64,000 bases of DNA from JACDER01 sp963842575 (GTDB taxonomy: Bacteria > Actinomycetota > Thermoleophilia > Gaiellales > Gaiellaceae), in assembly GCA_963842575.1 (NCBI GenBank), contig CAWJGS010000004.1:310001-374000 (forward strand), given 5' to 3'. The position numbers were made by a program, and so were the translations under genes. The notes beneath the pieces were generated by a model, which worked only from the letters and a program-made list of their open reading frames with translations, had not been told where the DNA came from and made no database searches. Of this stretch, positions 46,724-55,607 are shown in pieces; within the stretch, counting starts at the first letter, position 1, and each line of letters starts with the position of its first letter.

Positions 46724-48925
46724 ATGCACACCGGCATCCTCAAGCTCAGCATCGCGGCCGCGCCGCTGCGAGACGCCATTCGCGTTCGCGTCCCCGCGGC
46801 CAGCGTCGCCGGACGCGCCGCTGGTGCGGGAATCGGATCCCTGGCGGAGGCGCCACCGCGTTCGCCGGCCCATCGTCGCGACATCCAGGGGCTGCGTGCG
46901 GTGGCGGTTCTGCTGGTCGTGCTCGCCCACGCGCAAGTGTGGTTCCTGCCCGGTGGCTTCGTCGGAGTCGACGTGTTCTTCGTCCTCTCGGGCTTCCTGA
47001 TCACGAGCCTGTTGCTCGCGGAGGCCCGCGCCAACGGCTCGGTGTCGCTGGTCAAGTTCTATCTCCGCCGTGCGCGCCGCCTCCTGCCGGCCGCAGCGCT
47101 GACGCTGCTGGTGACGGACATCGCGGCGTTCTTCCTCCTGAACTTCATCCGAGCGGGAGAAGCGGTTCACGACAGCCTGCACGCCGCCGCGTTCGCCGCC
47201 AACTTTCGATTCGCGGCAAACCAGGTCGACTACTTCGCCCGGGCGGAACCGCCGTCACCGCTTCTCCACTACTGGTCGCTCTCGGTCGAGGAGCAGTTCT
47301 ACCTCGTCTGGCCACTGCTGTTCTCGATCGCGCTCTTCGGCCTCGTCGTCACGCGGCGGCACCGTGGGGTCAGCCGCCGCCACGAACGCCGGCTGCTGGG
47401 TGTCGTCGTCGTGCTCGCGGGAGCCTCGCTCGCCTGGTCCGTCTACGCCACGGCAACGCCGCCGGAGGCCGCCTACTACTCGCCGTTCACGCGCGCATGG
47501 GAGCTCGGCATGGGCGCGGCGCTCGCCGTCTCCGCCGCGAGCATCGCGCGCGTGGCTCCGCTCGCCAGAGCGGTTTTGGGATGGGTCGGGATCGCGGCGA
47601 TCGTCTACGCGGCGGTCGCGTTCTCCGAGAGCACGCCGTTCCCGGGCTCTGCGGCGCTCGTGCCCACCGTCGGCACCGCCCTCGCGATTGCCGCGGGAAT
47701 GGGTGGGCGGTCGCCCCGGCTGTCGGTCGGACGGCTGCTCGAGCTGCGGCCAATGAGTATCGTCGGTGACAGGTCGTATGCCTTCTACCTCTGGCACTGG
47801 CCCGTGCTGATTGTCGCGACGCAGTACGCGGGTCACGAGCTCTCCGGCACGACGAAGCTCGCTCTCCTGGCGGGCGCATTCCTCCTTTCGTGCGTTTCGT
47901 ACGCGCTGGTGGAGAACCCGATCCGGCGGCGAATGCGAAGTCCAGCGGCCACCGTCGTCGTCGTGGGCGTTTGCGTGACCGCCGTCCTCTTCACCTCGGT
48001 GGTCGCGCTCGCCGCGATCGATCGGAAGCAGCAACGCTTCGAGGGTTCCGGCGCCGGCTTCGCGGATCCAGGACAGCTCAGAACGTCCAAGAGCTCGGCC
48101 CAGGCCGGGGCGCTTCCGGCCGTTGTCGCGGCGGTCAGGGCCGCACGTCGCGGTGCTCCGATCCCCTCTGGCCTGGCCCCTCGCATCGGACAGCTGAGGA
48201 CGATCCCGTCCCAGTACGTGCCGGCGGACGGCTGCGTCGGTTACGACAGCCGCTCGGAGGTCACGACCAAGATCTGCCGCATGGGAGACAGGTCCAGCCG
48301 GAAGCTGATCGTCCTGCTGGGCGACTCCCATGCGCATGTGTGGCTGCCCGCGCTCCTCGAGATGGCCTGGCGTGACCACTGGCAAGTCGTTCCGCTGCTG
48401 CGGCTCGGCTGCACGCCGGGTTCCTGGGTGCCCAGTGGAGGACGCGCCAGCTGTCGCGAGTGGTTCGACTGGGCCGTGAGCCGGATCAGCCGACTTCACC
48501 CGACCGTCACGCTTCTCGGAGGCAGCATCGGCGAGCTGCCTTCGCCCTACACGAGTGCCGCCACCGCGGAGGTCATCGCAGCCGCACGGTCACTTGACCG
48601 CATTGGACCAACCACCGTGATCGGTGACCCGGAAGGGCTCGATCAGGATCCGATCGACTGCTTGCTCTCTGGGCAAGCGTCCATGGCCCGCTGCACCACG
48701 ACGTGGCCCACCGCCTCGCTCTATGCGTACAACAAGGTCGCCTCGGCCACGAAGCGTCTGGGCGTGGGTTTTCTCCGGACGCGCGGCTTCGTGTGCTTCC
48801 AGCGCAAGTGCCCGGCCGTCGTGGGCCACACGATCGTGTGGAGGGACAACAACCACATCACGGCCGTCTACTCGGGCCAGCTGGGGAACGCGTTTCGTGC
48901 GGCCTTCCGGCAGTCGCTTCGCTGA
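46724..48925 (+). CDS. Acyltransferase family 3 (OafA/YrhL-like) with C-terminal SGNH domain
   Basis: 733 residues, intact. The membrane half has HRRDIQGLRAVAVLLVVLAH with the catalytic His region (RDIQGLRA), PGGFVGVDVFFVLSGFLIT, RRARRLLPAAALTLLVTD and SLSVEEQFYLVWPLLFSIAL, about ten helices in all. The C-terminal 250 residues are an SGNH hydrolase-like domain: LIVLLGDSHAHVWLPALLEM (GDSH block) and NNHITAVYSGQLGNAF (His block). Such proteins O-acetylate cell-surface polysaccharides. Residues 1-45 before the first motif look unconserved, so translation may start later. It belongs by position to the S4 promoter. Confidence 0.9.
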   Translation: MHTGILKLSIAAAPLRDAIRVRVPAASVAGRAAGAGIGSLAEAPPRSPAHRRDIQGLRAVAVLLVVLAHAQVWFLPGGFVGVDVFFVLSGFLITSLLLAEARANGSVSLVKFYLRRARRLLPAAALTLLVTDIAAFFLLNFIRAGEAVHDSLHAAAFAANFRFAANQVDYFARAEPPSPLLHYWSLSVEEQFYLVWPLLFSIALFGLVVTRRHRGVSRRHERRLLGVVVVLAGASLAWSVYATATPPEAAYYSPFTRAWELGMGAALAVSAASIARVAPLARAVLGWVGIAAIVYAAVAFSESTPFPGSAALVPTVGTALAIAAGMGGRSPRLSVGRLLELRPMSIVGDRSYAFYLWHWPVLIVATQYAGHELSGTTKLALLAGAFLLSCVSYALVENPIRRRMRSPAATVVVVGVCVTAVLFTSVVALAAIDRKQQRFEGSGAGFADPGQLRTSKSSAQAGALPAVVAAVRAARRGAPIPSGLAPRIGQLRTIPSQYVPADGCVGYDSRSEVTTKICRMGDRSSRKLIVLLGDSHAHVWLPALLEMAWRDHWQVVPLLRLGCTPGSWVPSGGRASCREWFDWAVSRISRLHPTVTLLGGSIGELPSPYTSAATAEVIAAARSLDRIGPTTVIGDPEGLDQDPIDCLLSGQASMARCTTTWPTASLYAYNKVASATKRLGVGFLRTRGFVCFQRKCPAVVGHTIVWRDNNHITAVYSGQLGNAFRAAFRQSLR

Positions 48926-49043
48926 GCGTCGCTCGGCCGTTTGACCCAGCTCCGGTTCATAACGGCGCGTACCACGGGCAGATGCGGACACGACGTCACC
49001 CCGAACTGCTTTCCTACGCGGTTCCGACTGCAGCAGACTGCCG

Positions 49044-50045
49044 ATGGCCGCCACTTCGCCCGCGAAGACCATGCGCACGACCAAACGGACCGGGGTCGGC
49101 CTGGTGTTCCTTCTGCTGCTACTGGCGGGCGCCGGCATCGGAGCGGGAGCAACGGCCGACGGGCGTTCGGCTGCTCGTGTGGCGAAGGCGGAGCGACTCT
49201 CGCGCTTCCCGTATTTCCACGGCGCCGTGCCGGTGCTGCTCTACCACCGGGTCGGGAACGGGCATGGCGACTACAGCGTCGCGCCGGCTATGTTCGACGC
49301 ACATCTGCGGCGGCTCCATGAGCTCGGCTTCGACGCGATCACCCTCGACCGCTACGTCGCTTTCATGCGGGGCGAGAAGATCGCCCTTCCGCACCGGCCG
49401 ATCCTGATCACGTTCGATGACGGCTACGTCGCCTCCTGGAGAAACGCCGACCGGCCGCTCGCGCGCTACGGATGGAGTGCCGCCATGTACATGCCGACGG
49501 GCGTCGTCGGCAAGTACGGGCGCCTCACGTGGCAGCAACTGCGGCAGATGGATGCCTCCGGACGCTGGCATGTCGACGAGCACGCCGGTGACGGCCACGT
49601 GCTCGTCGCCGTCGACGCAGCGGGCAGGCATGGCCCCTTCTACGCCAACGAGCTCTGGATCGACGGCCGACAGGAGAGTTTCGCCCATTACAAACGGCGA
49701 GTGGCCGGCGACATCGAGAACGGCGGGGCGCTGCTCGCGCGCCACCTCCCCGGTAACTCGCACGACACCTTCGCGGTGCCGTACGGCAACTACGGCCAGC
49801 GCGGGTCCAACGACCCGCGGATCGAGCCGTGGCTGGCCGGCTACTTGCAGGCGCGGTTCGCTGTCTCGTTCGTCCAGCACGACCACAGCTTCACGAGCCC
49901 GGGGCAGGGCATCGCGAACAGGATCGCGGTGGGCTCGCGGTGCAGCCCACAGACGCTCGAAATGCGTCTGCTCCAGGGGCTCGAGCAGCTAAAAGGGGCT
50001 GCGACGGGCCGCCATTCGCTCCGCATTACGTCGCGGCCGCGGTAG
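49044..50045 (+). CDS. Polysaccharide deacetylase (CE4/PgaB-like) family protein
   Basis: 333 residues or, from the ATG at 49071, 324. A signal anchor (GVGLVFLLLLLAGAGIGAGA) precedes a CE4-like domain: VPVLLYHRVG, ILITFDDGYVASWRNADRPL (catalytic Asp and metal Asp), AAMYMPTGVVGKYGRLTWQQ, and WHVDEHAGDGHVLVAVDAAG where CE4 enzymes have their HxxxH metal site; here the spacing is altered as in PgaB-type proteins. FAVPYGNYGQRGSNDPRIEP is the downstream barrel motif. It probably deacetylates an extracellular or wall glycan. It follows the acyltransferase gene on the same strand. Confidence 0.8.
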   Translation: MAATSPAKTMRTTKRTGVGLVFLLLLLAGAGIGAGATADGRSAARVAKAERLSRFPYFHGAVPVLLYHRVGNGHGDYSVAPAMFDAHLRRLHELGFDAITLDRYVAFMRGEKIALPHRPILITFDDGYVASWRNADRPLARYGWSAAMYMPTGVVGKYGRLTWQQLRQMDASGRWHVDEHAGDGHVLVAVDAAGRHGPFYANELWIDGRQESFAHYKRRVAGDIENGGALLARHLPGNSHDTFAVPYGNYGQRGSNDPRIEPWLAGYLQARFAVSFVQHDHSFTSPGQGIANRIAVGSRCSPQTLEMRLLQGLEQLKGAATGRHSLRITSRPR

Positions 50046-50053
50046 ACAGGCCG

Positions 50054-50188
50054 TTCCGCGCGCCTAAGCCCAAACCCGTGACGTCAGCTCCCTGCCGAAG
50101 GAGCCCATCACCGCGCGCGTCTCGACCTACCGCAACACGTACTACGAGGCGCTGGGGCATCCCGGTCGCCGCCGGGCTCGACCACTAG
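50054..50188 (+). pseudogene. Short coding remnant
   Basis: The stretch reads ITARVSTYRNTYYEALG and, after removing one G near 50158, continues IPVAAGLDH followed by TAG. The coherent protein-like sequence across the frame change suggests the tail of a former gene. The family is not recognised and no start is visible. Confidence 0.3.
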
Positions 50189-50278
50189 GTTTCCGAGCGT
50201 CCTCGCTCGCCGTGGAAGCTTCGTGCCGAGCGGAGCGGAGACGTTGACCCAAATGGGGTCCGACCCACGCAATCGTTC

Positions 50279-50284
50279 TACAAT
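50279..50284 (+). promoter_or_regulatory. -10 element TACAAT upstream of the VOC gene
   Basis: TACAAT fits the -10 consensus well and ends 12 bases before the ATG at 50297, giving a 5' leader of about six bases without a ribosome site. No good -35 is found at 16-18 bases. Confidence 0.5.
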
Positions 50285-50296
50285 CCAGTCCCGCGC

Positions 50297-50956
50297 ATGT
50301 CGGACTGGCGCCAAAAGCAGTGTGAGCGCTCTCGCGTCCCGACTGAGCTAACGGCAGCCTGGCTCGATCACGTCCTCATGGCGGTTGACGACATCGACCG
50401 CGCGGCCGAGCGACTCCGCGCCGACTTCGGTCTCGGCACGCTGGCGGGGAGACACGTTCCGATACCCGGCGTCCTCAGCGCCATCGTCCCGCTGCAACCG
50501 CCGCAGTTCGTAGAACTGATCAGCGCAACCGACCGCTCGAGCGACGTCGGCGCCCGGGTGGCGGAAGCGGCCGCGACCGGAGACAGGCTCTTCACCTGGG
50601 CGATCGAGCCCGTAAACCTCGATGCGGTCGCCGCTCGTCTCGGCCTCGACCCACGGCCAGGCGGCGCCGGACCCGCCCGGTGGAGGATCGTCGGCGAAGT
50701 CGAGCACGCCCACCCGTTCTTCATCGAGTTCAACCTCGGCCGCGCTGAGCGCGAACGTGGATGGCGCGACGCGTACCGCGCAGCTGGCCACTCGAGCGTG
50801 CCCGGCGCGTTCACGTTTCTGGAGGTCGGCGGACGAGAGCCCGAGTTGAGAAGCTGGATCGGAGACGTAGACCTACCGATCCGTTTCGTGAAGGGCGAGC
50901 CCGGGATCCGCGCTGCGGGCATAGAGACGGCAGCTGGAGAGGTTGTCGTCCTCTAA
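50297..50956 (+). CDS. Glyoxalase-like (VOC superfamily) domain protein
   Basis: 219 residues. The start of the fold is AAWLDHVLMAVDDIDRAAER, in which the His in LDHV is the usual first metal ligand, followed by LSAIVPLQPPQFVELISATD with a Glu ligand position. This pattern belongs to the Glyoxalase_3-like branch of VOC proteins. Reactions range from glyoxalase to dioxygenase chemistry and cannot be assigned. ATG at 50297 agrees with the nearby -10 element. No operon partner is evident. Confidence 0.75.
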   Translation: MSDWRQKQCERSRVPTELTAAWLDHVLMAVDDIDRAAERLRADFGLGTLAGRHVPIPGVLSAIVPLQPPQFVELISATDRSSDVGARVAEAAATGDRLFTWAIEPVNLDAVAARLGLDPRPGGAGPARWRIVGEVEHAHPFFIEFNLGRAERERGWRDAYRAAGHSSVPGAFTFLEVGGREPELRSWIGDVDLPIRFVKGEPGIRAAGIETAAGEVVVL

Positions 50957-51264
50957 TCCTGACTCGTCGCGTGGAGCTGGCTCAGGTTTCCAGCACCGGA
51001 TCGCGCCCGTCTCCAGGATCGCCTCTGAGCCCAGGGACGCCCCCCTGCTCGAAACACCGCGAGCCCGTCCTCGTTCCGTCTTCCCACTCGCGCACCAAGT
51101 AGAAGAGCCCCAAGGCGAGTCCTACAGTTTGATGCTGCGCGAGCATCGCGAACGACACCTGCTCGGCGACGATCGCCGGGATTATCTGATCTTCGCATGC
51201 GCACGCTCCGCGATAGCCACCGCGCCTGAACCGGGCGCTTAAGCCGGTGCGTTAGCCCACGTGC
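50957..51264. other. Intergenic stretch without recognisable gene
   Basis: 308 bp between the VOC gene and the minus-strand P-loop gene. Short open frames here lack family motifs, start signals and consistent codon bias. No hairpin or promoter element of note was seen. The last 20 bases before 51264 may contain the terminator region of the P-loop gene. Confidence 0.4.
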
Positions 51265-52068
51265 TCAATCGATATGCGCGAGAACCGGCCCGCGCGAAGC
51301 GAGCCGCTCGAATTCTGCAACCGGGACGGTCAAGACCGTGCGGCACTCGGGATCGTCGCACTCGCAGATGAAGTCACGCGTGATCGTCTCCGGCGTCTCG
51401 GTCGCCCACGGCCGCGCGGTGAAGGTGTGGATCTGGAACACCAGCGTTTCGTTCGCCTCACGCACCAGTGCGCGGCGCTCCTCGATCGTCTTCGCTCTCG
51501 CCGCGCGGTCGAGCGCAGCCGCGAAGTGCTGCTCGACGGTCGAGATCGTCTCGTCGATGGAGCCGGTTACGACCAGGACCGGCACGTCGTGGTGCCGCGC
51601 GTTCTCGAGGATCGCCTCTGCGACGTGCACGAAGACCGGATTGTCGGGCCAGGCGGCCGGCCGGTTCAGCCACAGGGCATGCCGGCCGCCGGCGGGCACC
51701 GTCGTCCCCTCGACCACGATCATCGGGGAGCGGGGCAGCGCCTGCACGTCGTCCACGAGCATCGGCCCACGCTCCCTGTGGATCCAGAGGTCGAGCACCT
51801 CCTCGGGCGCGAGCTTCTGGCGCTCCTCGATCGACATCGCCTCCCAGCGGATCGCCCCGGGGTGACCGGCGGCGAGTGCGCGGTCGCGATGCACCCAGGT
51901 GCGCGTGTCGGCGCTTACGAGCCGCAGTCCGTGCCGGCGGGCGAGCGCACGGGCGACTGTTGTCTTGCCAGACCGCGGCGGCCCGCCGATCCAGAGGACG
52001 TGCTCTAGATCGTCTTGAACTGTTCGAATGGCTGGCGGCAGCTTACGCAGTGCCGGAGCGAGCGGCAA
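51265..52068 (-). CDS. P-loop kinase-like protein with C-terminal Cys cluster
   Basis: Up to 267 residues. Walker A is WIGGPPRSGKTTVARALARR, followed by LRLVSADTRTWVHRDRALAA and a Walker B-like IVVEGTTVPAG. The layout is that of small AAA_33-type nucleotide or sugar kinases. The C-terminus has DFICECDDPECRTVLTVPV, a CxC...C cluster that could hold zinc, recurrent in actinobacterial proteins of this kind. The TTG at 52068 gives a 64-base overlap with the APH-like gene, which is long; true translation may start nearer the P-loop. The substrate is unknown. Confidence 0.65.
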   Translation of the reverse strand: MPLAPALRKLPPAIRTVQDDLEHVLWIGGPPRSGKTTVARALARRHGLRLVSADTRTWVHRDRALAAGHPGAIRWEAMSIEERQKLAPEEVLDLWIHRERGPMLVDDVQALPRSPMIVVEGTTVPAGGRHALWLNRPAAWPDNPVFVHVAEAILENARHHDVPVLVVTGSIDETISTVEQHFAAALDRAARAKTIEERRALVREANETLVFQIHTFTARPWATETPETITRDFICECDDPECRTVLTVPVAEFERLASRGPVLAHID

Positions 52069-53129
52069 GGAGTGGGGCCGAAGATGTTGTCCAGCGCGGG
52101 CGCACCCCGAAGAGTCGGCAAATCCTTGGCGTTGAGCGTGGCCGCGATGGACAACAGCGTCTCCCCAGACGCTGGCTCAACCAGGCGGCTTAACCGGTGA
52201 ACGCTCCGGTCGTCACTGCTACTCGGGGACCGCGCGGCCGGTCGGCCAGACGGTACCCGCGCTCGCCAGGCGTCCGGATCCAGGAGCAGCTGCACTGTCC
52301 CGGAGAGGTCTCCCTGCTCGTCTTTCCACCGCGACTCTGCGCGCAGTGCGACTCGACAGATCTGCCCGATGCGCCGAGCCGGCTCGATCATGTCCTCCAG
52401 GTCCGAGCGGCGCGCCAACGAGGTGAAAGGCTCCAGATAGGTATCGCGCACACGCGCGATTTCTCTTGACTTCAGCGGCAGCGAGAAGCGGCGCTCGATC
52501 GCGCGCTGGGTCACCGCGAAAGTGAAGAACGGGTGCGAAACGCATGAAAAGCCCCAGTCGATGAACCGATAAGTGCCGCTGCGGAGAAAGACGTTCGCGC
52601 TCGTCAGATCATCGTTCTGAATGGTCTCCGGAATCCCCAATGCCCGAAGCCGGTCGCAGACGTGCGTCACCTCATTGACCAGGCTGGCGCGTCCAATGTA
52701 GGAGTGACACAGGTCCGGCACCAGCGCGAGCCGCCGATCGAGCGCACCTGCGGCGAGGAGCTGATCGGCATCCGGCGCCACTGCGAGCTGGAGCTCCGCG
52801 TAGACGGGCAATGCCGCTTCCCAGTACCTCAGATCGCGGTGGCGGTCGAGCACCGAGCTGAGTTGCTCCCCAGCGTCTTCCATCAACATCCTGCCCGACT
52901 CATCCGATGCGACGAGCTCAGGCACCGCATGCGGGCGGCGCCGCCCGAGCAGCTTGATGACCCGAGCTTCGTGCGCGTACTCTGCCGCCGGTTGCTTGTA
53001 GAAGAACGTCCCTTCGCTCGTAGGCACGCGCAGGACGAGCCCCCACGGCTGCGCGGATTCCTCCTCGATCGCCCCGGTCACGTCGGCACGCGACCGGATC
53101 CACTCCTCCGCGTCAGCGTGTACACGCAT
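52005..53129 (-). CDS. Aminoglycoside phosphotransferase (APH)-like kinase
   Basis: 374 residues. The kinase core has the Lys in GTFFYKQPAAEYAHEARVIK, the catalytic loop PETIQNDDLTSANVFLRSG (Asp retained, the usual His replaced by Gln) and the metal-binding IDWGFSCVSHPF. These are APH/choline-kinase hallmarks; resistance cannot be inferred because the family also phosphorylates sugars and small amines. Residues after about 290 (GRPAARSPSSSDDRSVHRLS) do not look like APH and overlap the next gene, so a frame error near 52230 may have extended the protein. Confidence 0.7.
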   Translation of the reverse strand: MRVHADAEEWIRSRADVTGAIEEESAQPWGLVLRVPTSEGTFFYKQPAAEYAHEARVIKLLGRRRPHAVPELVASDESGRMLMEDAGEQLSSVLDRHRDLRYWEAALPVYAELQLAVAPDADQLLAAGALDRRLALVPDLCHSYIGRASLVNEVTHVCDRLRALGIPETIQNDDLTSANVFLRSGTYRFIDWGFSCVSHPFFTFAVTQRAIERRFSLPLKSREIARVRDTYLEPFTSLARRSDLEDMIEPARRIGQICRVALRAESRWKDEQGDLSGTVQLLLDPDAWRARVPSGRPAARSPSSSDDRSVHRLSRLVEPASGETLLSIAATLNAKDLPTLRGAPALDNIFGPTPCRSLRHCVSCRQPFEQFKTI

Positions 53130-53188
53130 GGTGGCCTCTTCCGGGGTCAGGGACTAACCGAGTATCCGCCCCCGTCGAAGGCTCGTCA

Positions 53189-53359
53189 ATGGACTGTCCC
53201 GTAGCGGTCGAGCCAGTCCAGAGCCACGTGGATGAGGGAACGCCGGTCAACGTGTTCTGGTACGCCTATGCTCCGACAGAGGCCCGAGCTGGGCAGATCC
53301 GGTTTGTGTTTACGGAACAGTCGGTCTATCGAGCGGCGTCACATCGCGGCGGGCGGTAA
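53189..53359 (+). CDS. Possible 56-residue protein of unknown function
   Basis: Short ORF MDCPVAVEPVQSHVDEGTPV, then NVFWYAYAPTEARAGQIRFV and a tail FTEQSVYRAASHRGGR. The amino-acid mix looks protein-like, but no ribosome site is present and the 3' end overlaps the convergent GNAT gene by 21 bases. It may also be a gene fragment, since VNVFWYAYAP looks like the interior of a beta-sandwich. Confidence 0.3.
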   Translation: MDCPVAVEPVQSHVDEGTPVNVFWYAYAPTEARAGQIRFVFTEQSVYRAASHRGGR

Positions 53360-53956
53360 CTGACGATCCTGCCCCTTGCCGCCCAAACGGCGGTAGAGAA
53401 CAGACTCATCGCCGTGCGCGCCGAATGTGCGCTCGTAGGTGAAGCCGAGCTTCTCCAGCACGCGTCGCGAGCGAACGTTCTCCGGTTGGGTGAAGCCGAC
53501 CAGCGCGCGGAGGCGGAGCACGGAGAATGCATGCTTCACGACCGCCGCACCGATCTCGGTCGCGTATCCCTGCGACCACAACTCCGATCGCACGATGTAG
53601 CCGATCTCGACCTCGTGTTGCCCATCGAGTTCCCACCGGTGAATCCCGCAGCGGCCGACGAACGCGCCGTGCGGGTCGCGGAACATCCAGATACCGAAAC
53701 CGTGCTCCCGCCAATGCGCGAGCTTCCTGTCGAGGAAGGCGCGAGTCTCCGCGGGAGTGTCGGGATCGGCGCCGAACGCGGCGAGCACGCGCTCGTCCTG
53801 GTGCAGCGTGTGGAGGTCGTCGAAGTCCGCCTCCGAGAGCGGGAGGCCTCGCAGGTGCGGCGTCACAAGAGTGTCCGTCGACACGGGCCTGGTGATTGTT
53901 GCATCGCTCGCAAAGGGTCCGATCGCCCTGCGTTGCTCGACGCGACGGCCAGACAC
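53339..53956 (-). CDS. GNAT acetyltransferase, RimJ/RimL type
   Basis: 205 residues, or 181 if the GTG at 53884 is the start, which fits the family better: the fold begins TLVTPHLRGLPLSEADFDDL. The acetyl-CoA part is EIGYIVRSELWSQGYATEIG and the closing block GFTQPENVRSRRVLEKLGFT. RimJ/RimL-type members acetylate N-terminal or small-molecule amines. It stands alone, convergent with a possible small ORF. Confidence 0.8.
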   Translation of the reverse strand: MSGRRVEQRRAIGPFASDATITRPVSTDTLVTPHLRGLPLSEADFDDLHTLHQDERVLAAFGADPDTPAETRAFLDRKLAHWREHGFGIWMFRDPHGAFVGRCGIHRWELDGQHEVEIGYIVRSELWSQGYATEIGAAVVKHAFSVLRLRALVGFTQPENVRSRRVLEKLGFTYERTFGAHGDESVLYRRLGGKGQDRQLPPAAM

Positions 53957-54099
53957 CTAGACCGGCGACGGCAGCTACGTCAAGCTTCCGACACTCGGGG
54001 GTAACCAGTCTTCGGCGAACGCCTTCAATGATGTGGCCAGGTCGTCGGCTGGAGCACGACGAAAGCCGGCAAGAAGCATGCGACGCTTTGGCTACCTCG

Positions 54100-54387
54100 C
54101 TAACCGAGAGCGGCGGCCGTCCCCGGGCCGCTCGTCGTCCACTCGGCGAGCTCGTACCAGTGCGTGCCGCCGCGCAAGGCCTCTCCCACCGCCGGGTCGG
54201 TGTGCGCCGCGTAGAAGACGTGGTGCTCGAGATCGCAGCAGATCGTCAGCTCGCCGAGCATCCCCTCCGAGAAGCTCGAGAGCGCGTCGGCCGGTAGGTG
54301 CGCTTCGGCCACCGAGTAGTGCTTGAACTGGAGATCGGGCGCCAGCTCCATCAGCTGGGGCCAGTCGGGACACGTGCGCGCGCTCAT
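54100..54387 (-). CDS. Small conserved-looking protein of unknown function
   Basis: 95 residues beginning MSARTCPDWPQLMELAPDLQ and including SEGMLGELTICCDLEHHVFY. Two adjacent cysteines and a pair of histidines (CCDLEHH) could bind metal. The family is not recognised. The ATG shares ATGA with the end of wzt, so it is co-expressed with the polysaccharide exporter ATPase. Confidence 0.6.
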   Translation of the reverse strand: MSARTCPDWPQLMELAPDLQFKHYSVAEAHLPADALSSFSEGMLGELTICCDLEHHVFYAAHTDPAVGEALRGGTHWYELAEWTTSGPGTAAALG

Positions 54388-55607
54388 CTCGTCCTCATTT
54401 CCGCAGCGTGGTCGATTTCCTCCGCGCGCCAGCTTCCTTCGAGGCGGAGAATCCCGCGTTCGCGCCCGTCGGGATAGACGAGGAACCGGTAGGCATCATC
54501 GAGCCAATGGTAGAGATGGTCACCGGCCTGATCGGTCAATCCGAACCGAAGCTGGAAGCGGCCGTCGGTGAGCGGAAGGCGGTCGACGTCGAAGCGCAGC
54601 GTGCGCTCGCCGGGTGACTCGTCCCAACCGAGCTCTCCAGCGTCCTGCACGCCCGCCGCGAGGAGCAGTCCGGCGTCGGTCCGGAGCTCGTACGTCAGGC
54701 GGGGCGCAGGCAGGGGACGGTCGGTCCGGATGCGCACGCGCAAGGTCAGCGGCTCGCCGGCCAGAAACTGGCGGCGCTCGGATCCGTCCGCGGCCAGCAG
54801 CTCGACCTCGTCGATCCGTGCCTCGCCGCTCCCCCACTCCCGCAGGCCGGCCTTGCGCTCGTCCGGATCCCGCTCCAGCGAGAGCAGGCGGTGGTAGCGG
54901 GTGATGGCGTCGTGCGTCGGCCCGTCGAAGTCGAGCCGGCCGTTGACCAGCAGGGCCGCCCGCTCGCACAGCTTCTCGACGGAGGCGGCGTCGTGGGAGA
55001 CGAAGACGATCGTCCCCCCGCGCCGCTTGAAGTCGAAGATCTTTCCGAAGCACTTCTGCTGGAAGGCCTCGTCCCCCACCGCGAAGACCTCGTCCAGCAG
55101 CAGGATGTCGGCGTCGAGATGCGCGGCCACGGCGAAGCCGAGGCGCATGTACATGCCGGACGAGTAGGTGCGGACGGGCAGGTCGATCGCGTGCTCGAGC
55201 TCGGCGAACGCGATGATCTCGTCCATCACCTCGTCGATGTACGCGCGCTTGAGGCCGTAGATCGAGCCGTTCAAGTAGACGTTCTCGCGGCCGGTGAACT
55301 CGGGCTGGAAGCCGGCTCCGAGCTCGAGGAGCGACGCGATGCGGCCGCCGGTGAGCGCGGTTCCCGCGGTCGGCTTGATGATCCCCGCCAGGATCCGCAA
55401 GAGCGTCGTCTTGCCCGAGCCGTTCCGTCCGACCAGGCCGACGGCTTCACCCCGCCGGATCTGGAGCGACACGTCCTCCAGCGCGACGACGTCCGTCGGC
55501 TTCTGCCGGCCGCGCGTCAGCAGCATCTCCTTGAGCGTGCGGACCGGCTGGGGATAGACGCGGAAGATCCGCGTCACTTGCTCGACGCTGATCTCGCCCG
55601 GCTTCAC
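54384..55607 (-). CDS. wzt: Polysaccharide ABC exporter ATP-binding protein, Wzt type
   Basis: 407 residues. The ATPase half has Walker A GLVGRNGSGKTTLLRILAGI, the LTGGRIASLLELGAGFQPEF strand typical of polysaccharide exporters, signature TYSSGMYMRLGFAVA and Walker B ILLLDEVFAVGDEAFQQKCF. The C-terminal 150 residues are a Wzt-like beta-sandwich (DEVELLAADGSERRQFLAGE; FQLRFGLTDQAGDHLYHWLD), which in O-antigen exporters recognises the glycan end. The permease partner is probably the gene at 61154-61963. GTG start overlapping the hemH stop. Confidence 0.88.
   Translation of the reverse strand: MKPGEISVEQVTRIFRVYPQPVRTLKEMLLTRGRQKPTDVVALEDVSLQIRRGEAVGLVGRNGSGKTTLLRILAGIIKPTAGTALTGGRIASLLELGAGFQPEFTGRENVYLNGSIYGLKRAYIDEVMDEIIAFAELEHAIDLPVRTYSSGMYMRLGFAVAAHLDADILLLDEVFAVGDEAFQQKCFGKIFDFKRRGGTIVFVSHDAASVEKLCERAALLVNGRLDFDGPTHDAITRYHRLLSLERDPDERKAGLREWGSGEARIDEVELLAADGSERRQFLAGEPLTLRVRIRTDRPLPAPRLTYELRTDAGLLLAAGVQDAGELGWDESPGERTLRFDVDRLPLTDGRFQLRFGLTDQAGDHLYHWLDDAYRFLVYPDGRERGILRLEGSWRAEEIDHAAEMRTR

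Noticed and set aside
24129..50045. Accessory region as a prophage or integrated mobile island
   Set aside because: No integrase, transposase, terminase, tRNA-flanked direct repeats or sharp composition change was found.
52005..53129. APH-like gene as an antibiotic resistance determinant
   Set aside because: The family is broad, the catalytic-loop His is Gln and there is no mobile or resistance context.
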